NCBI GenBank assembly: GCA_001931905.2
Contig: MSJI02000800.1
Span: 1 to 64,000 of the forward strand
Reading direction: 5' to 3'
Origin: Cladosporium sp. IMV 00045
Lineage: Eukaryota > Ascomycota > Dothideomycetes > Cladosporiales > Cladosporiaceae
DNA: 64,000 nucleotides
This document shows, in pieces, positions 31,644-42,196 of this stretch. The notes below the pieces were generated by a model. The model was not told where the DNA came from and did not search any database. It saw only the letters and a list, made by a program, of their open reading frames with translations. Both the position numbers and the translations under genes were made by a program. Every line of letters starts with the position of its first letter. The first letter of the stretch is position 1.

Positions 31644-33609
31644 TCACCACTCCTGAACCTCACCCTTCTTAGGCCTCTGCATGCGCACGATCTTGTCGCA
31701 GTTCAGCAAGCACATGGGATCGAAAGCGAGTTTCATCTGCAAGGGTAAGTCAGCAACTGTAAACCATTCCGGCGTGGCATGGAACAAGTATAAATCTAGA
31801 AGAGAAATCACAGAACTCACCTTCCTCATCAAGTCAACGGTACTCTGCCCAACCTCATGAGGCAAATAATCCCTCTTCACAAGACCAACGCCATGCTCGC
31901 CTGTGGCAGTGCCTTCCATCTCAATCGCACGCTTGACCATACGGTGCACCAACTCCTCGGCAACGCCATGCTGGGCCTTGTTGTAGAGGATGATGGAGTG
32001 GAAGTTGCCATCGCCGACGTGGCCAACGATGCTGCCGACGAGGCCGCTGCGGGCGATCTCGCGCTTGGTGTCGTCGATGATGTCGGGGAGTTTGCTCATG
32101 GGGACGGCGACGTCGGTCGTCCACACGCTGTCGTCGTCGCTCTGCTTCTTCGCCATGACGGACCAGAGAGCCTCTTTGCGCGCTTGCCAGAGCTCGTCGG
32201 CTTCTTCGGACGAGCGCGCGAATTCGAAGGAGGTCGATTTGGCTTTCTTCGCCATTTGTTGCACGATCGATACGTGTTCCTTTACGGCCGAGGGCGTGCC
32301 GGCGAACTTGAAAAAGAGAGTGGGCGATTCCTTCCAGGAGCGAGAGGTGGAGCCGGCATCGTTGATGCATTTCATCTGCACGTCGTCGAGAATCTCGACG
32401 GCGGCGACGGGGACACTGGCGCCGACGACGCTGAAAACGCAGTTGGCGGCATCACGAACGGTGGGGAATGTGCTGACGGCGACGGAAGTGGTGGCGGGGA
32501 TGGGAGTGACTTTGAGAGTAGCTTCGGTGACGAGACCGAGGGTTCCTTCGCTGCCAATGAAGGTACGGGTAAGATCGTAACCGGCAGAGGACTTGCGAGG
32601 GCGTTGCTTGGTCTTGATGATGGTGCCATCGGCGAGAACAACAGTCAAGCCTAGGACCCAGTCTTTCATAGTGCCATAGCGATAGGCGTTCGTGCCACTG
32701 CAGCCAGTACCGATCATACCACCAATCATAGCACCAGGGCCAGGGTCGGGAGGGAAGAAGAGACCGTCTTGCTTGAGATCTTCGTTGAGGTTCTCCCAGC
32801 CCACAGCCGGTTGAACGACAACATCGAGATCGTCCTTGTGAAGCGCGATAACTTTGTCCATACGGCTGAAGTCGATGCAGATGCCGCCGCGAGTGGCGGC
32901 GAAGTGTCCTTCCAGAGATGTACCGCCGGAATAGGCGGTGACGGGGATGTTTCTTCTGTGGCAGATTTTCATGACCTCGCTGACCTCCTCGGTGCTTCCG
33001 GGCTTGACGATGGCAAAAGGTATGTCTTCAGGCAGACTCGGGTGGCTGCTCCATTCGCTTCCAGCATGTGCCGCCAGCTCAGACTGCTGAGTTGAAATGT
33101 TTCCCTCGCCGACGACATTCTTGAACTCAGCCCACGCCGCTTGCAACGTAGCAGGCGAGGTATCATGCTTCGGTCCCTCCGGGTCGTTCAAAGGCGTGGT
33201 CGAAGCTGTGTCTGGGTTGCTTGGGATTTGCTTGCCGTAGAAGTAGCCACCAATTGCGCCGACGGTCAACACTATCATACCACATTAGCCACACTTGCCC
33301 ACGTCCAAAGCCGTTCATCTGTGATCCAAACATACCCAAAGGCACCAACCAAGGCGGACTCCCACCCCTCGCCTTCTGCGCTTCCCTATGCCCAGCAAAC
33401 CTCGCCTGCTCGGCCTTATCCCTCTGCACGCGCTCCGCAGTGCTCTGATACAATTGGCCCTTGAACGACTCCCTTTCTTCCTGCTCCTGCTTCGGGTCCG
33501 CAGCGTAGCATCTCCGAGCACTCAGCTGCTGCACAGTCCCGGTGCGCGCAACAGGGCCTTCGAGCAGCTGTCGGCGGAGAAGACGGCTCGAGGTCGCGAT
33601 GCGCGACAT
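31644..33609 (-). CDS. mitochondrial D-lactate dehydrogenase (cytochrome), FAD-dependent
   Basis: Exons 33336-33609, 31821-33271 and 31644-31736 join to 605 codons. The N-terminus (MSRIATSSRLLRRQLLEG...ARRCYAADP) is rich in Arg and Ser and lacks acidic residues, as expected for a mitochondrial presequence. A hydrophobic segment VLTVGAIGGYFYG may anchor the protein in the inner membrane. The FAD-binding domain shows VTAYSGGTSLEGH and DPGPGAMIGGMIGTGCSG, and the C-terminal FAD-oxidase domain shows HVGDGNFHS and GEHGVGLVKRDYLP. The enzyme oxidises D-lactate to pyruvate and passes electrons to cytochrome c. Relatives acting on other 2-hydroxy acids cannot be excluded. The second intron (31737-31820, 84 bases) has no stop and keeps the frame if retained; its GTGAGT and TTGCAG ends and the family alignment show that it is removed. 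Confidence 0.9.
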
Positions 33610-34134
33610 GGCTTTGGGTGTGGTGACGTCGAATGTAGATGGGTGATTGAATCAAGTAAGATAAATGTACAAGTTGCTTCAAGCCATTGAAACTGGCTGG
33701 ATATGTTCGGCGCAATACCGAAGAGAATCACGCAAGACCGGACGTTTCGATCTCAATTGCGGGCTTGAAGGTCAAATACCGAGCGAGAGCTTCAACTTTC
33801 TCCGCACGCTGTTCGGCAGCTCGCGCGGTTGAGCGTGCTGGCTGCATCGATGAACTATAACCGGGAGTATTACTGCTTCACTTGATTTATGTGCATCCGC
33901 ACGTCCGAATTTATGTTCAATTTGTAGTGCTTTGCGGAGTTCACGGCAACATCAAAATGCCACTCGGGACAGCGATGCGATGCATTATATATCAGTAAGG
34001 TCATTGTATGCCGGAAACCTCACGTACCCGTCAGACGCAAGAGATGATGACCACGGATTAGAGGACTTGCATTAATCTATCGACGCCAGCTTACAGTACT
34101 GCCTCTTGACAACTTCCATTCAGCCAGTGACTCC

Positions 34135-35803
34135 TCACCCTCCCCTCCGGCCCTTGACGAATCCAACCAGATTCTCAATCACACCTTCCAGGGCCTCCTT
34201 CTCCTTAACACCCTCATCCCGCCGCATCAGCCAATACTCAAGAACTCCACTCGCCCGCCCGTTCAGTTCGTCCAATGTGTTTACGTGATCCCGCAACTCG
34301 GCGTCGAGCATATTAGCCAAAGCCTCCACGGTAGTCGAGCACAGTAGCGCAGCAGCATTGAGATCGAAATCTGGAGGTGGCGGAGGGCCTTTAAGCGTGG
34401 TGGGTCGTTTTTGCTTCGACTTAGCTGCTCCTTTTGAGTCGAGTGAGGTGCTGCTGTTGTTCGCTGAGCCTTGCTTGAGACGCTCGATGGCGCTGCTGTG
34501 ACGCGGAGATGCGGTGGAGGTCAGATTGATGTTCGGAAGAACAAGGCGCTTCTGCTTGGATGGGGGAAGGATTTCGTCCAGGTCTACGGGCACGCCGAGA
34601 GATACGAGGAAAAGTCGGCGTATACGGCTTCGAGTCCAGTTTGGCGGTGCCATTGGAGGCGGCTGTAGTAATTGTTGCCACAGAGAAAGGGAGCGGTCCG
34701 TGAGAAAGGCAGAGCCCGTGACGTCGGAGGGAGGTTTTGCGTCTGACGCTGATTTGGTGTCGGGAAAGATGGCGTCAAGATATGGCTGGATAGACGATTC
34801 GAGTTCTTCTGTCGTGGAGAGGTTTAGTGGTGGCTGATATGGACATGTCAGCGAATTGAGTTTGATAGCTACATCTCTGGGAGCAACTATTGCTTTGCAC
34901 ACTACTTACAAGGCCAGCTAGGATATCCGGCTGTTGGGGCTGTACTGAGGGCTGGGGTTCTGGCGCCATTGGCGTTGCATCTGCCTCGTCGAAATCACCA
35001 AAATCATCATCCGCTTCTTCTCCTTCCGCAAAGTCGTCAAAGTCGTCACCAAAGTCGTCGTCGTCGTCGTTCGTCTCGCCCTGTTCGGCTGTGGGTTCTG
35101 GCTGTATGTCTGTTTCTTTCCCTGTAGGCTTGGTCGGCTCCTCTTCTTTGCCCTCCCACATGTTCCGGAACCATGTCTGTTGGTCTTCGTCGCTTACGGG
35201 GCCGCCTTCTGGGTCGCTCGCGTCTCTACAAGGAAAGAGTCAGAACGCGCCTTTCTAATGCCATTCCAACCAACTCACCTACCCTCGCTCTGCGGAACCA
35301 GCTTGATCTCATCGGGCTCAGCATCTGCCATTCGCATTTCCCTGGCAGGGGTTCCTTCGACTTCACCATGCGCCGGGCGGCTGTCGACGCGTTCCACCAC
35401 GGTGCGGGGGATGTTGCCGCTGGTGCCGCTGCTGGTGCTCAGATTGCTAGCAGCGCGGCTGCGAGTGGTGTTGGACCTTGAGCGCTGTCCGTCCGGGACA
35501 ACCTCCATCTCGTCAGGGACGAAGTCAAGGCGACGTTGATTGTAAGCTTCGGTGCCGGGAACCTCGCCGTGTGCGGGCTGGTCGTCGACACGCTCGACGC
35601 GCATTATGGGGTTGGAACTGGCGCTCGCGGGACGCTTTGCATCGCCTTCGGATGCCGAGGAGAAATGATCATCGGAGGATTCTTGTGGTACGTTAGCGAG
35701 AGAACCCATTGCCGTGAGTTGGTCAGAAGCGAAGCAGCGTACCTTCGAGCTCATGGGCACCCGGGTCCTGAGATACCTTCTGAGGGGGTTCGAGAGAGGA
35801 CAT
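34135..35803 (-). CDS. acidic clathrin-adaptor accessory protein candidate (Laa2-like)
   Basis: Exons 35743-35803, 35279-35681, 34910-35225 and 34135-34833 join to 492 codons; introns are 61, 53 and 76 bases with GT-AG ends. The first part holds two copies of a motif of about 37 residues (VERVDDQPAHGEVPGTEAY...PDE and VERVDSRPAHGEVEGTPAR...PDE). The middle is a strongly acidic stretch ending DDDFGDFDEAD. Such FGDF-type motifs bind the gamma-ear of AP-1 in aftiphilin and Laa2-type proteins. The C-terminal half is more ordered (LFLVSLGVPVDLDEILPP; TTVEALANMLDAELRDHV). The best guess is a fungal Laa2-type partner of AP-1/Laa1 in clathrin traffic between trans-Golgi and endosomes. That name rests on layout and short motifs and is not secure; an uncharacterised fungal family is the alternative. 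Confidence 0.55.
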
Positions 35804-36357
35804 GGTGTGTGTGGATAGTGTTTGCAACGATAACAATGGTTGACACCACAGTGCAACCAAGAGGGATGAAGTAAAGAAGAGACCAAGCAACGAGGCAATG
35901 CAATGCACAGAGGGCGGCGGTGCAGCAGTAGTGTCACTCAGCAGCAATCATCGCCTGGTCTCGATCCCCCACAGCCCGCTCGATGACAAGAGAGAGGGAT
36001 GGAGTCGCGAGTCATGTGATGCTTGAAGCCTTAGGCCACAATCATTGAGTGCCTCATCTTATTGAAGCTTTCACGTTGAAGCAGCGCGTGTTGGGCGGAA
36101 GCTGCGACGCAAGTTTCTGGTGGAGCAAAGCTATACAATCCATCCATACACAGAAACACTTCACTTACTTACACCCATCCATTGCCAGTCACGGGACTTG
36201 TACAATGATTTGTTGAGCTCATTGAAACTTTGTACACCATCGAGTTTCATTCCTTACACACCACCCAACGCCAGCGTTGCACAGCATCGACGCGCATCGG
36301 ATCGCATCGCATACCAATACCATAACACAGACTCGCGCGCTACCTCTAGCTTCGACC

Positions 36358-38658
36358 ATGGCTTTCAACTTCGGAGGCTCCAACACTCCTGGCTCAAGCG
36401 GCGCAGCTGGAGGATCTCTCTTCGGCACTGCAGGATCAAACAACAATCAACAACAGTCAAAGCCTCTTTTCGGAGGAGCAAGCACACCTTCAGGCGGCGG
36501 CGGTGGCAGCTTATTCGGAGGCGGCAGCACTACACCAGCATCCACAGGCCCGAGTCTTTTTGGCGGTAACTCTGCGGCAGGAGGTGGACAACAAAGCAGC
36601 AACCTGTTTGGCGGTGCTGCGAGCGGATCATCTACACCTCAGCCTTCCGGTGGAGGACTGTTTGGAGGCGCAAAGCCTGCTGCACCCAGTGGCGGCGAGC
36701 AGAAGACTCTTTTCGGAAGCGGCACATCTACACCTCAGCCTGCAGGTGGCAGTCTCTTTGGAGGAGCGACCCCTGCGGCCAGCGGCGGTGAACAAAAGAC
36801 GGGTGGTGGTCTCTTTGGAGGCGCACCGGCGGCTCAGAGTGGTACCAGCACTCCCCTTGGCGGTGGATTCAGCTTTGGACAGAAGAAGGACGAGAGCAAG
36901 GAAACTCCTAAACCCGCCACCTCTGGCTCGACTCTCTTCGGCGGCGGAGCTGGAGCTGGTGATAAAGCGCAGCCATCGACTACACCAGCAGCGGCGCCCA
37001 GCGGCGGTCTGTTTGGCAACAACACATCATCAAGCGGTGGCGGAATGTTCGGTCAAAACAAGCCCCAGGCCGCTCCTTCGAGTGGAGGCAACACCCTATT
37101 TGGCGGCGCCCAGCCTGCTGCAAGCACCGGCGGCTCCTCTACCAGCCTTTTCGGCCAGAACGCTGGAAGCACAGCTGGCCAGCAAGCTAAGCCTGCCGCG
37201 AGCAACCTCTTCGGTGGTGGTGGCAACACCGCAAGCACTCCTGGAGCAGCTCCAGGCGGGGGCCTTTTCGGCAACGCTGCCTCCAAGGAGACTCCCAAAG
37301 ACGGCAGCACCACACCCCAGGCAAACAAAACCGGTCCTTCTCCAAGCTTCACCCCGGCTGGCAACCCTCCAAGTGCCAGTCTGTTCGGAGGTGGTGGAGC
37401 AGCAGCAGCAGCAAAACCAGCCTCTACCCTCTTTGGTGCACCTGCGGCTAAACCTGACGAGAACAAGGCGCCTTCCTCGAGTGGCACAGATACTCAGGCC
37501 AAGCCTGCTACACAGTTTGGCTTTGGCGGTCTAGGTGGAGCGGCCGCAGGTGGTGAGGCTCCGAAGTCACTTTTCGGCGAGAAGAAGCCCGAAGCTGGCA
37601 AAGAAGCTCAACCATCTACCGAGAAGCCCGCAGAGGCCCCCAAACCCAACCTTTTCGGTGGCGCTTTTGGCAAGAAACCGGAGGAGACCTCAAGCGCAGC
37701 ATCCGGTGAGAAGCCAAGCTTGTTCGGCGGTGCCGGTGCTGCATCTTCCTCCTCTCAGCCTGCCACAACAACCGCGACTTCGGGCGCTACGGCGGGCGGC
37801 GGTCTCTTCGGTGGCGGTGCAGCCAGCACTACTAAGCCTGCCGAAACATCATCCGCCGACAAGCCCGCCGCTTCCACAGCGAATGCCGGCGGTGCGTCCC
37901 TCTTCGGCGCATCCACCGCGCAACAACCCTCACAACCCGCTCAACCTGCCCAACCCGCCTCGCGCCTCACAGGCAAGTCCCTCGACGAAATCCTGACCTC
38001 CTGGTCTACCTCTCTCGCCACGCACCAATCCCGCTTCGCAAAGCTCGCCTCACAAGTCAGCACGTGGGACCGCGAGCTCACGACCAACAGCACATCCATC
38101 TCCAAACTCTACGCGCGCTGCTTCCAAGCCGAGCGCGACGTCGCCGAAGTCGAGCGCCAGCTCTCCACCGTCGAGCAAGGACAGTCCGAGCTCGAAGCGC
38201 GCCTCGACAAGTACGAAGCGGACGTCGACGGCCTGCTCGAGCAGGCCGGTCTCAGCGACGCCGGCGGCGTCGACCGCGAGCGTGAATCCACCTACAAAGC
38301 GGCCGAGGTCTGCTCCGACCGCCTGATGGAGATGAACCAGAGCCTCACGGCCATGATCGAGGGCATCAACGACGCTTCCGCCAAACTTGCCTCTTCCTCC
38401 GCTTCTTCCAGCAAGACTTCCAAAGACGCCGGGGAGGATCCTCTCAGCCAGATCGTCCGCGTCCTCAACTCCCACTTGGCGCAGTTGCAGGTCATCGATT
38501 CCGGCGCGGCAGATTTGACCAAGCGCGTCGAGGCGGCGCAGATGGATGCCGGTGTTGCGGGGAGTAGACTCGGGGCTAGCATGAGGGGTTCCGTGAATGG
38601 TGGTGGTGGAGGAAATGAGGTCGCCGAGGGTTTCAAGCGCAGCTTTTTCAGGCACTAA
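36358..38658 (+). CDS. FG nucleoporin Nsp1
   Basis: 766 codons without an intron. Residues 1 to about 540 are a low-complexity region of Gly, Ser, Ala, Thr and Pro with dozens of LFG or LFGG repeats. This is the disordered FG mesh that binds transport receptors in the central channel of the nuclear pore. The C-terminal 220 residues form the conserved Nsp1 coiled-coil region, beginning ASRLTGKSLDEILTSWSTSL and continuing through heptad-like helices (FQAERDVAEVERQLSTVEQG). There it should assemble with Nup57/Nup49-type and Nup82-type partners. The start is the ATG giving MAFNFGGSN; an in-frame ATG 81 bases upstream would add a sequence without FG character. Confidence 0.92.
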   Translation: MAFNFGGSNTPGSSGAAGGSLFGTAGSNNNQQQSKPLFGGASTPSGGGGGSLFGGGSTTPASTGPSLFGGNSAAGGGQQSSNLFGGAASGSSTPQPSGGGLFGGAKPAAPSGGEQKTLFGSGTSTPQPAGGSLFGGATPAASGGEQKTGGGLFGGAPAAQSGTSTPLGGGFSFGQKKDESKETPKPATSGSTLFGGGAGAGDKAQPSTTPAAAPSGGLFGNNTSSSGGGMFGQNKPQAAPSSGGNTLFGGAQPAASTGGSSTSLFGQNAGSTAGQQAKPAASNLFGGGGNTASTPGAAPGGGLFGNAASKETPKDGSTTPQANKTGPSPSFTPAGNPPSASLFGGGGAAAAAKPASTLFGAPAAKPDENKAPSSSGTDTQAKPATQFGFGGLGGAAAGGEAPKSLFGEKKPEAGKEAQPSTEKPAEAPKPNLFGGAFGKKPEETSSAASGEKPSLFGGAGAASSSSQPATTTATSGATAGGGLFGGGAASTTKPAETSSADKPAASTANAGGASLFGASTAQQPSQPAQPAQPASRLTGKSLDEILTSWSTSLATHQSRFAKLASQVSTWDRELTTNSTSISKLYARCFQAERDVAEVERQLSTVEQGQSELEARLDKYEADVDGLLEQAGLSDAGGVDRERESTYKAAEVCSDRLMEMNQSLTAMIEGINDASAKLASSSASSSKTSKDAGEDPLSQIVRVLNSHLAQLQVIDSGAADLTKRVEAAQMDAGVAGSRLGASMRGSVNGGGGGNEVAEGFKRSFFRH

Positions 38659-39169
38659 GAGCCATTGCGTGTGGTTGGTGGGTTGGTGGGTTGGTCAATG
38701 GACATTTCGGGTTTGGTTTTTCTGTATAACTGCGGGCTACTCTAGCCTTAGAGAGGCCCGAGATCACGGCGGCCAAACGCTGCGTTTCTATGGTTTCTGT
38801 TGCCTTCGCGAAAAAAGAACTATTACTCTGTACGAATGATTTCTCTCTTCATGATTATTGAGCGTCCCGTTTGCCAGCTTACTCACGGTACACGCTGGTA
38901 GACATAGTCCTCACAAGACTAATGCCTGCGAGTTTACAAGGATGATCCTCGCATCTTTGTCGGCCTTGCGCATCTGCACGGGTGATGCATGCAAGCAAGC
39001 CACACGGCTGCGCCAAAGCCACAGATCCGCTTCGCGCTTGTATGAGTGACCTACTCAATGTCGACTGAACGTCGTGGGAAAAGGCACAGGCTGGACACTT
39101 GAACCAACGCTCTTGCGCTGGAATGCTGGAGTGCGATGTACACTTGAAATTCGTAACTTTAACCCCCTC
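38659..39169. other. intergenic between convergent genes
   Basis: About 510 bases separate the ends of Nsp1 and the membrane protein gene. No further gene is seen. Confidence 0.4.
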
Positions 39170-39808
39170 CTAGACCTGCCCTGAGCCCGCGGCAGCACCA
39201 CCTATACCGCCTTCTTGAGGGTGGAATTCGATGCTTTGCAACAAGTCCGTCACGATGCGCACCCAGATGGTCAGAGAGAACGGCCCAACTGCCAGCGCTT
39301 GCACCGCGAACCCCTGCATGCCTCTTCCGCGAAGTCGTCGGTCGTCACTGATGTGTGCGCAGTACGCGGCAAGCAAGAAGGTGGTGAGAATGCTTCCCAT
39401 CAGAGACGTCAGAATAATTTGATGACCTTGGTGGACGAGACGGTAGCTTTTCGATGCGTAGAGAGCGAAGAAAACTATCCAGAAGCTGATGGCAAGCAGT
39501 CTCCCGTCGTCGTTGGCACCGGCATTAGGTGGCTGCTCAGCGAATGTCGAGACGACCCACCAGGCGATGGCTGCTGCGAAGGCCATGAGCCATGACCAGC
39601 TTCGGTCCTTGAAGTTGTTGTGGTGGGACGCTAGAGTGAGGATCCACAAACTCCAAAAGAAGCCACCACAAAGGAGTAGCAAGCTGAGAGACAGTAAGAC
39701 CGGGTTGAAGTCGTGGCGTCGGGTGGCTCCTTGGCCTCCGCCGTGCGCTGGCGCGGATGGAATAGCACGGGTGTTACCTCCATCTTGGGCGGCAGACAGT
39801 GAACACAA
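39170..39808 (-). CDS. small multi-pass membrane protein, function unknown
   Basis: 212 codons. A polar N-terminus (GGGQGATRRHD) precedes about five hydrophobic segments: PVLLSLSLLLLCGGFFWSLW, WLMAFAAAIAWWVVS, LLAISFWIVFFALYAS, ILTSLMGSILTTFLLAAYC and VQALAVGPFSLTIWV. I do not recognise a family and propose no function. The N-terminus is uncertain: an upstream exon starting MAFTNAYDAP near 39880 is possible but cannot be joined cleanly. The protein would sit in a membrane. The next feature upstream is a gene-poor stretch, so context gives no clue. Confidence 0.55.
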   Translation of the reverse strand: MCSLSAAQDGGNTRAIPSAPAHGGGQGATRRHDFNPVLLSLSLLLLCGGFFWSLWILTLASHHNNFKDRSWSWLMAFAAAIAWWVVSTFAEQPPNAGANDDGRLLAISFWIVFFALYASKSYRLVHQGHQIILTSLMGSILTTFLLAAYCAHISDDRRLRGRGMQGFAVQALAVGPFSLTIWVRIVTDLLQSIEFHPQEGGIGGAAAGSGQV

Positions 39809-41098
39809 TAACCACTCCGATCAATCTTGGGAAGACTGCCGGCTTGCTACGTGCGGAGCGTCGTATGCATTCGTAAAAGCCATGAGACCGCGGTCGGTGT
39901 CCTGATTCATCGGACTCAAACAGCTGGCATGGCAAGTCCTCGGTTTTATATTCGCGTGCACACGGTAGCGGGTTCGTATATGCGACGCCACAGCTGCAGA
40001 CGAAATCGAATATCGAGGTAAGGACCAGCAGGAAATGCTCGAGGTCCAAGCATATGATTGACTTCATGGCTTCGCACATAGCTACTAGATAATTCATCAG
40101 CCGTATTGACATTTTTCAACAAGAAAGTGAGAAGCGCTCACTCAAATGGACGATCAGCCGGCGGGCGTGGGTAGTCGCGCCCACCTTCGGTTCGCTTAGT
40201 TTCATCTGGATTGTTCTTGTATCAGATAACAGATTCGATATAAGTCTTCGTTGTTCAGGCGCTATATCGAAGACGACTCGGCCTTACGAGCCCAAAAGCA
40301 CTGGGGGACAAACTGACTTCTATACTCTCTGCCAAACACGAGCCTTTGAAAGGTTGCCGACGGTCAAATTCTTTGCCGCATTCTATTGGCGCACATTCTG
40401 TGCTGCATGAGGAACAAATCACAGCCTCAATGGCCTGAACCATTGTCGGCACGAGCTCAGAGATGCCCAACGTATGCGGACGTGGCTACATGTACATTCT
40501 GTTTGACTGCCTGCGAAGGCACATATCCATCGCTGGTTGGCCGCCTCCGATATATCGAGCAGAGATCGGCCCAGCAACCCAGGCATCATGGCATATCTGT
40601 CGTTGCTCAGAAAGTCATCCAAGCAGAATGTGCTTGCGTGTCCTGCAGGAAACAAGGCAAATGGAAGGCGCAGCGTTCTCACCTTAGAGTCTTTCCGATT
40701 GGCAGGGTGATCGCGTCAGGCTGATCTGTTGGGTAGAAATGCAACATGCAAGCCATGACTGCTTGCTGCAGAAGCCACGATATTTGACTGTAGAAGCCAT
40801 GATATTTGGCTGGGGGGGCGAACAGAGCAGAGCCTCAACTAACATAACATGCAAGCCATGACTGCTTGCCGTAGAAGCCATGATATCTGACTGTAGAAGC
40901 CATGATATTTGGCTGGGGGGGGCGAACAGAGCAGAGCCTCAATTAACATGAATCATCCCAATGTCTCCTCGTAGATAATTTCCATAACACTTCTCCCCAC
41001 TGACGCCTGGAAGCCAACGACAACCCCCACGACAACCCCCACGACACCAGGCCCTCACCCACGTTTCATCTCAACACCACGAAGAGTGTGCAACGTAT
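39809..41098. other. gene-poor stretch with tandem repeat
   Basis: There is no supported gene. It contains the two-copy repeat at 40743-40949. Short open frames on both strands have no known motif. Confidence 0.45.
40743..40949 (+). repeat. two tandem 103-base repeats with nested 22-base units
   Basis: Copy 1 (40743-40845) and copy 2 (40846-40949) both start AACATGCAAGCCATGACTGC and end in TAACAT, with a few differences and one extra G in copy 2. Inside each, a unit of about 22 bases around GAAGCCATGATATTTG occurs twice in a row. Confidence 0.85.
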
Positions 41099-41911
41099 AT
41101 GAAGGGTAACCAACTCGTTCCACCTTCTGGTAAGGTCATCAGAAGCGACTCATCTAGTATGGTAACCAGGAACGACCAAGAATATGTGACTCTTCGGAGG
41201 GACCTACCTCAGTATGCGGACAACTACAGAGCAACGAAAGTTCTACTGGGCAAACTGCTCTCTGGCTCCATGACAGTCCGCAATTTGCACACCTGCGCCG
41301 TCAAAGCGGTTGTCGTGATGCTGACTCCTTTCTGCTTGCTTGAAATGAGTAATTTCGCAGCAGCTCGAGGGAGGTCGGTCGATGATGCAAAGGCATCTCG
41401 ATTGTTGAGCCTCATCACTGTGAGTAACCCCAAAGTTGAAGACCATGAGATCCAGGCATCGTCGTGTATTGACAAGAAGACACAGACTTCGATCCCCCCT
41501 CCCTGGGGTGAACTATTCACTGCAACGACAGCGACTGCGTTCGTGATCGCTTTGATGACTTACACCTCGTCAGTCTACTCGTATCATCGGGTGACCGAAG
41601 GCGACAAGCATCAAAGAGTCGCCGTCCTCGCAGCTTTCGCCACCGGATCTACAATTGCTTGGACTCTGGGGCTCAGTCTAGTCGTCGGCATCTTCAGCCT
41701 GGGGGCCTCAGGGGCATTCCTGGGACTCTTGGTAAGCGACATTTTTCACTCCATCGCCTTACGCCACCGGCAGCAGAACCGACGATCTGTGGGTGAGCGC
41801 CCGGGAATGGCGGTATGCGACGAAAAGATTCCCTTCCTTGGCGACGAGGCAAGTCCAGAATTCGTGACATTCACAAGACCGCTTCGGACGGCAGAGCCCT
41901 GCGCGTGTTGA
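41099..41911 (+). CDS. hypothetical membrane protein
   Basis: 270 codons, not recognised. Hydrophobic segments are seen near AVKAVVVMLTPFCLLEM, LFTATTATAFVIALMTYTSS, VAVLAAFATGSTIAWTLGLS and VVGIFSLGASGAFLGLL, which suggests three or four passes. A short HRQQNRRS basic region follows the last one, consistent with a cytoplasmic tail. The reading frame is single and uninterrupted. Codon use is not strongly biased, so this could be a lineage-specific gene or a chance frame; the clustered hydrophobic segments favour a gene. The start is the first ATG and could be later, for example the Met at SSMVTRND. Confidence 0.45.
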   Translation: MKGNQLVPPSGKVIRSDSSSMVTRNDQEYVTLRRDLPQYADNYRATKVLLGKLLSGSMTVRNLHTCAVKAVVVMLTPFCLLEMSNFAAARGRSVDDAKASRLLSLITVSNPKVEDHEIQASSCIDKKTQTSIPPPWGELFTATTATAFVIALMTYTSSVYSYHRVTEGDKHQRVAVLAAFATGSTIAWTLGLSLVVGIFSLGASGAFLGLLVSDIFHSIALRHRQQNRRSVGERPGMAVCDEKIPFLGDEASPEFVTFTRPLRTAEPCAC

Positions 41912-42196
41912 GCTCCAGAACCACCGGGCAACATTCCCCGGCACTTGCAGCCGAGAGATCCTGATGGGTTATGGGGAGGATTCTCAGCCTTGCAGATCAG
42001 ATCTAAAAATCTGTACGAATTCAATCTTGAAGCCCAACCTCGCTCGCCTGATTTTTCTCAGTTTGCATGTGCTTAGCCTCGCCTATTCGACTCGCCGGCA
42101 GAGTAAGGCACCGTCTGACCGACCATGTGAAGTAAGTATGCAATGCGAGGCACGAAGGCCCGATTCTATGCGTTTGCTTCGTCTCGCCTCGCTCGG

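Noticed and set aside
40743..40949. Possible CRISPR-like repeat
   Set aside because: The repeats are adjacent without unique spacers, and the genome is eukaryotic.
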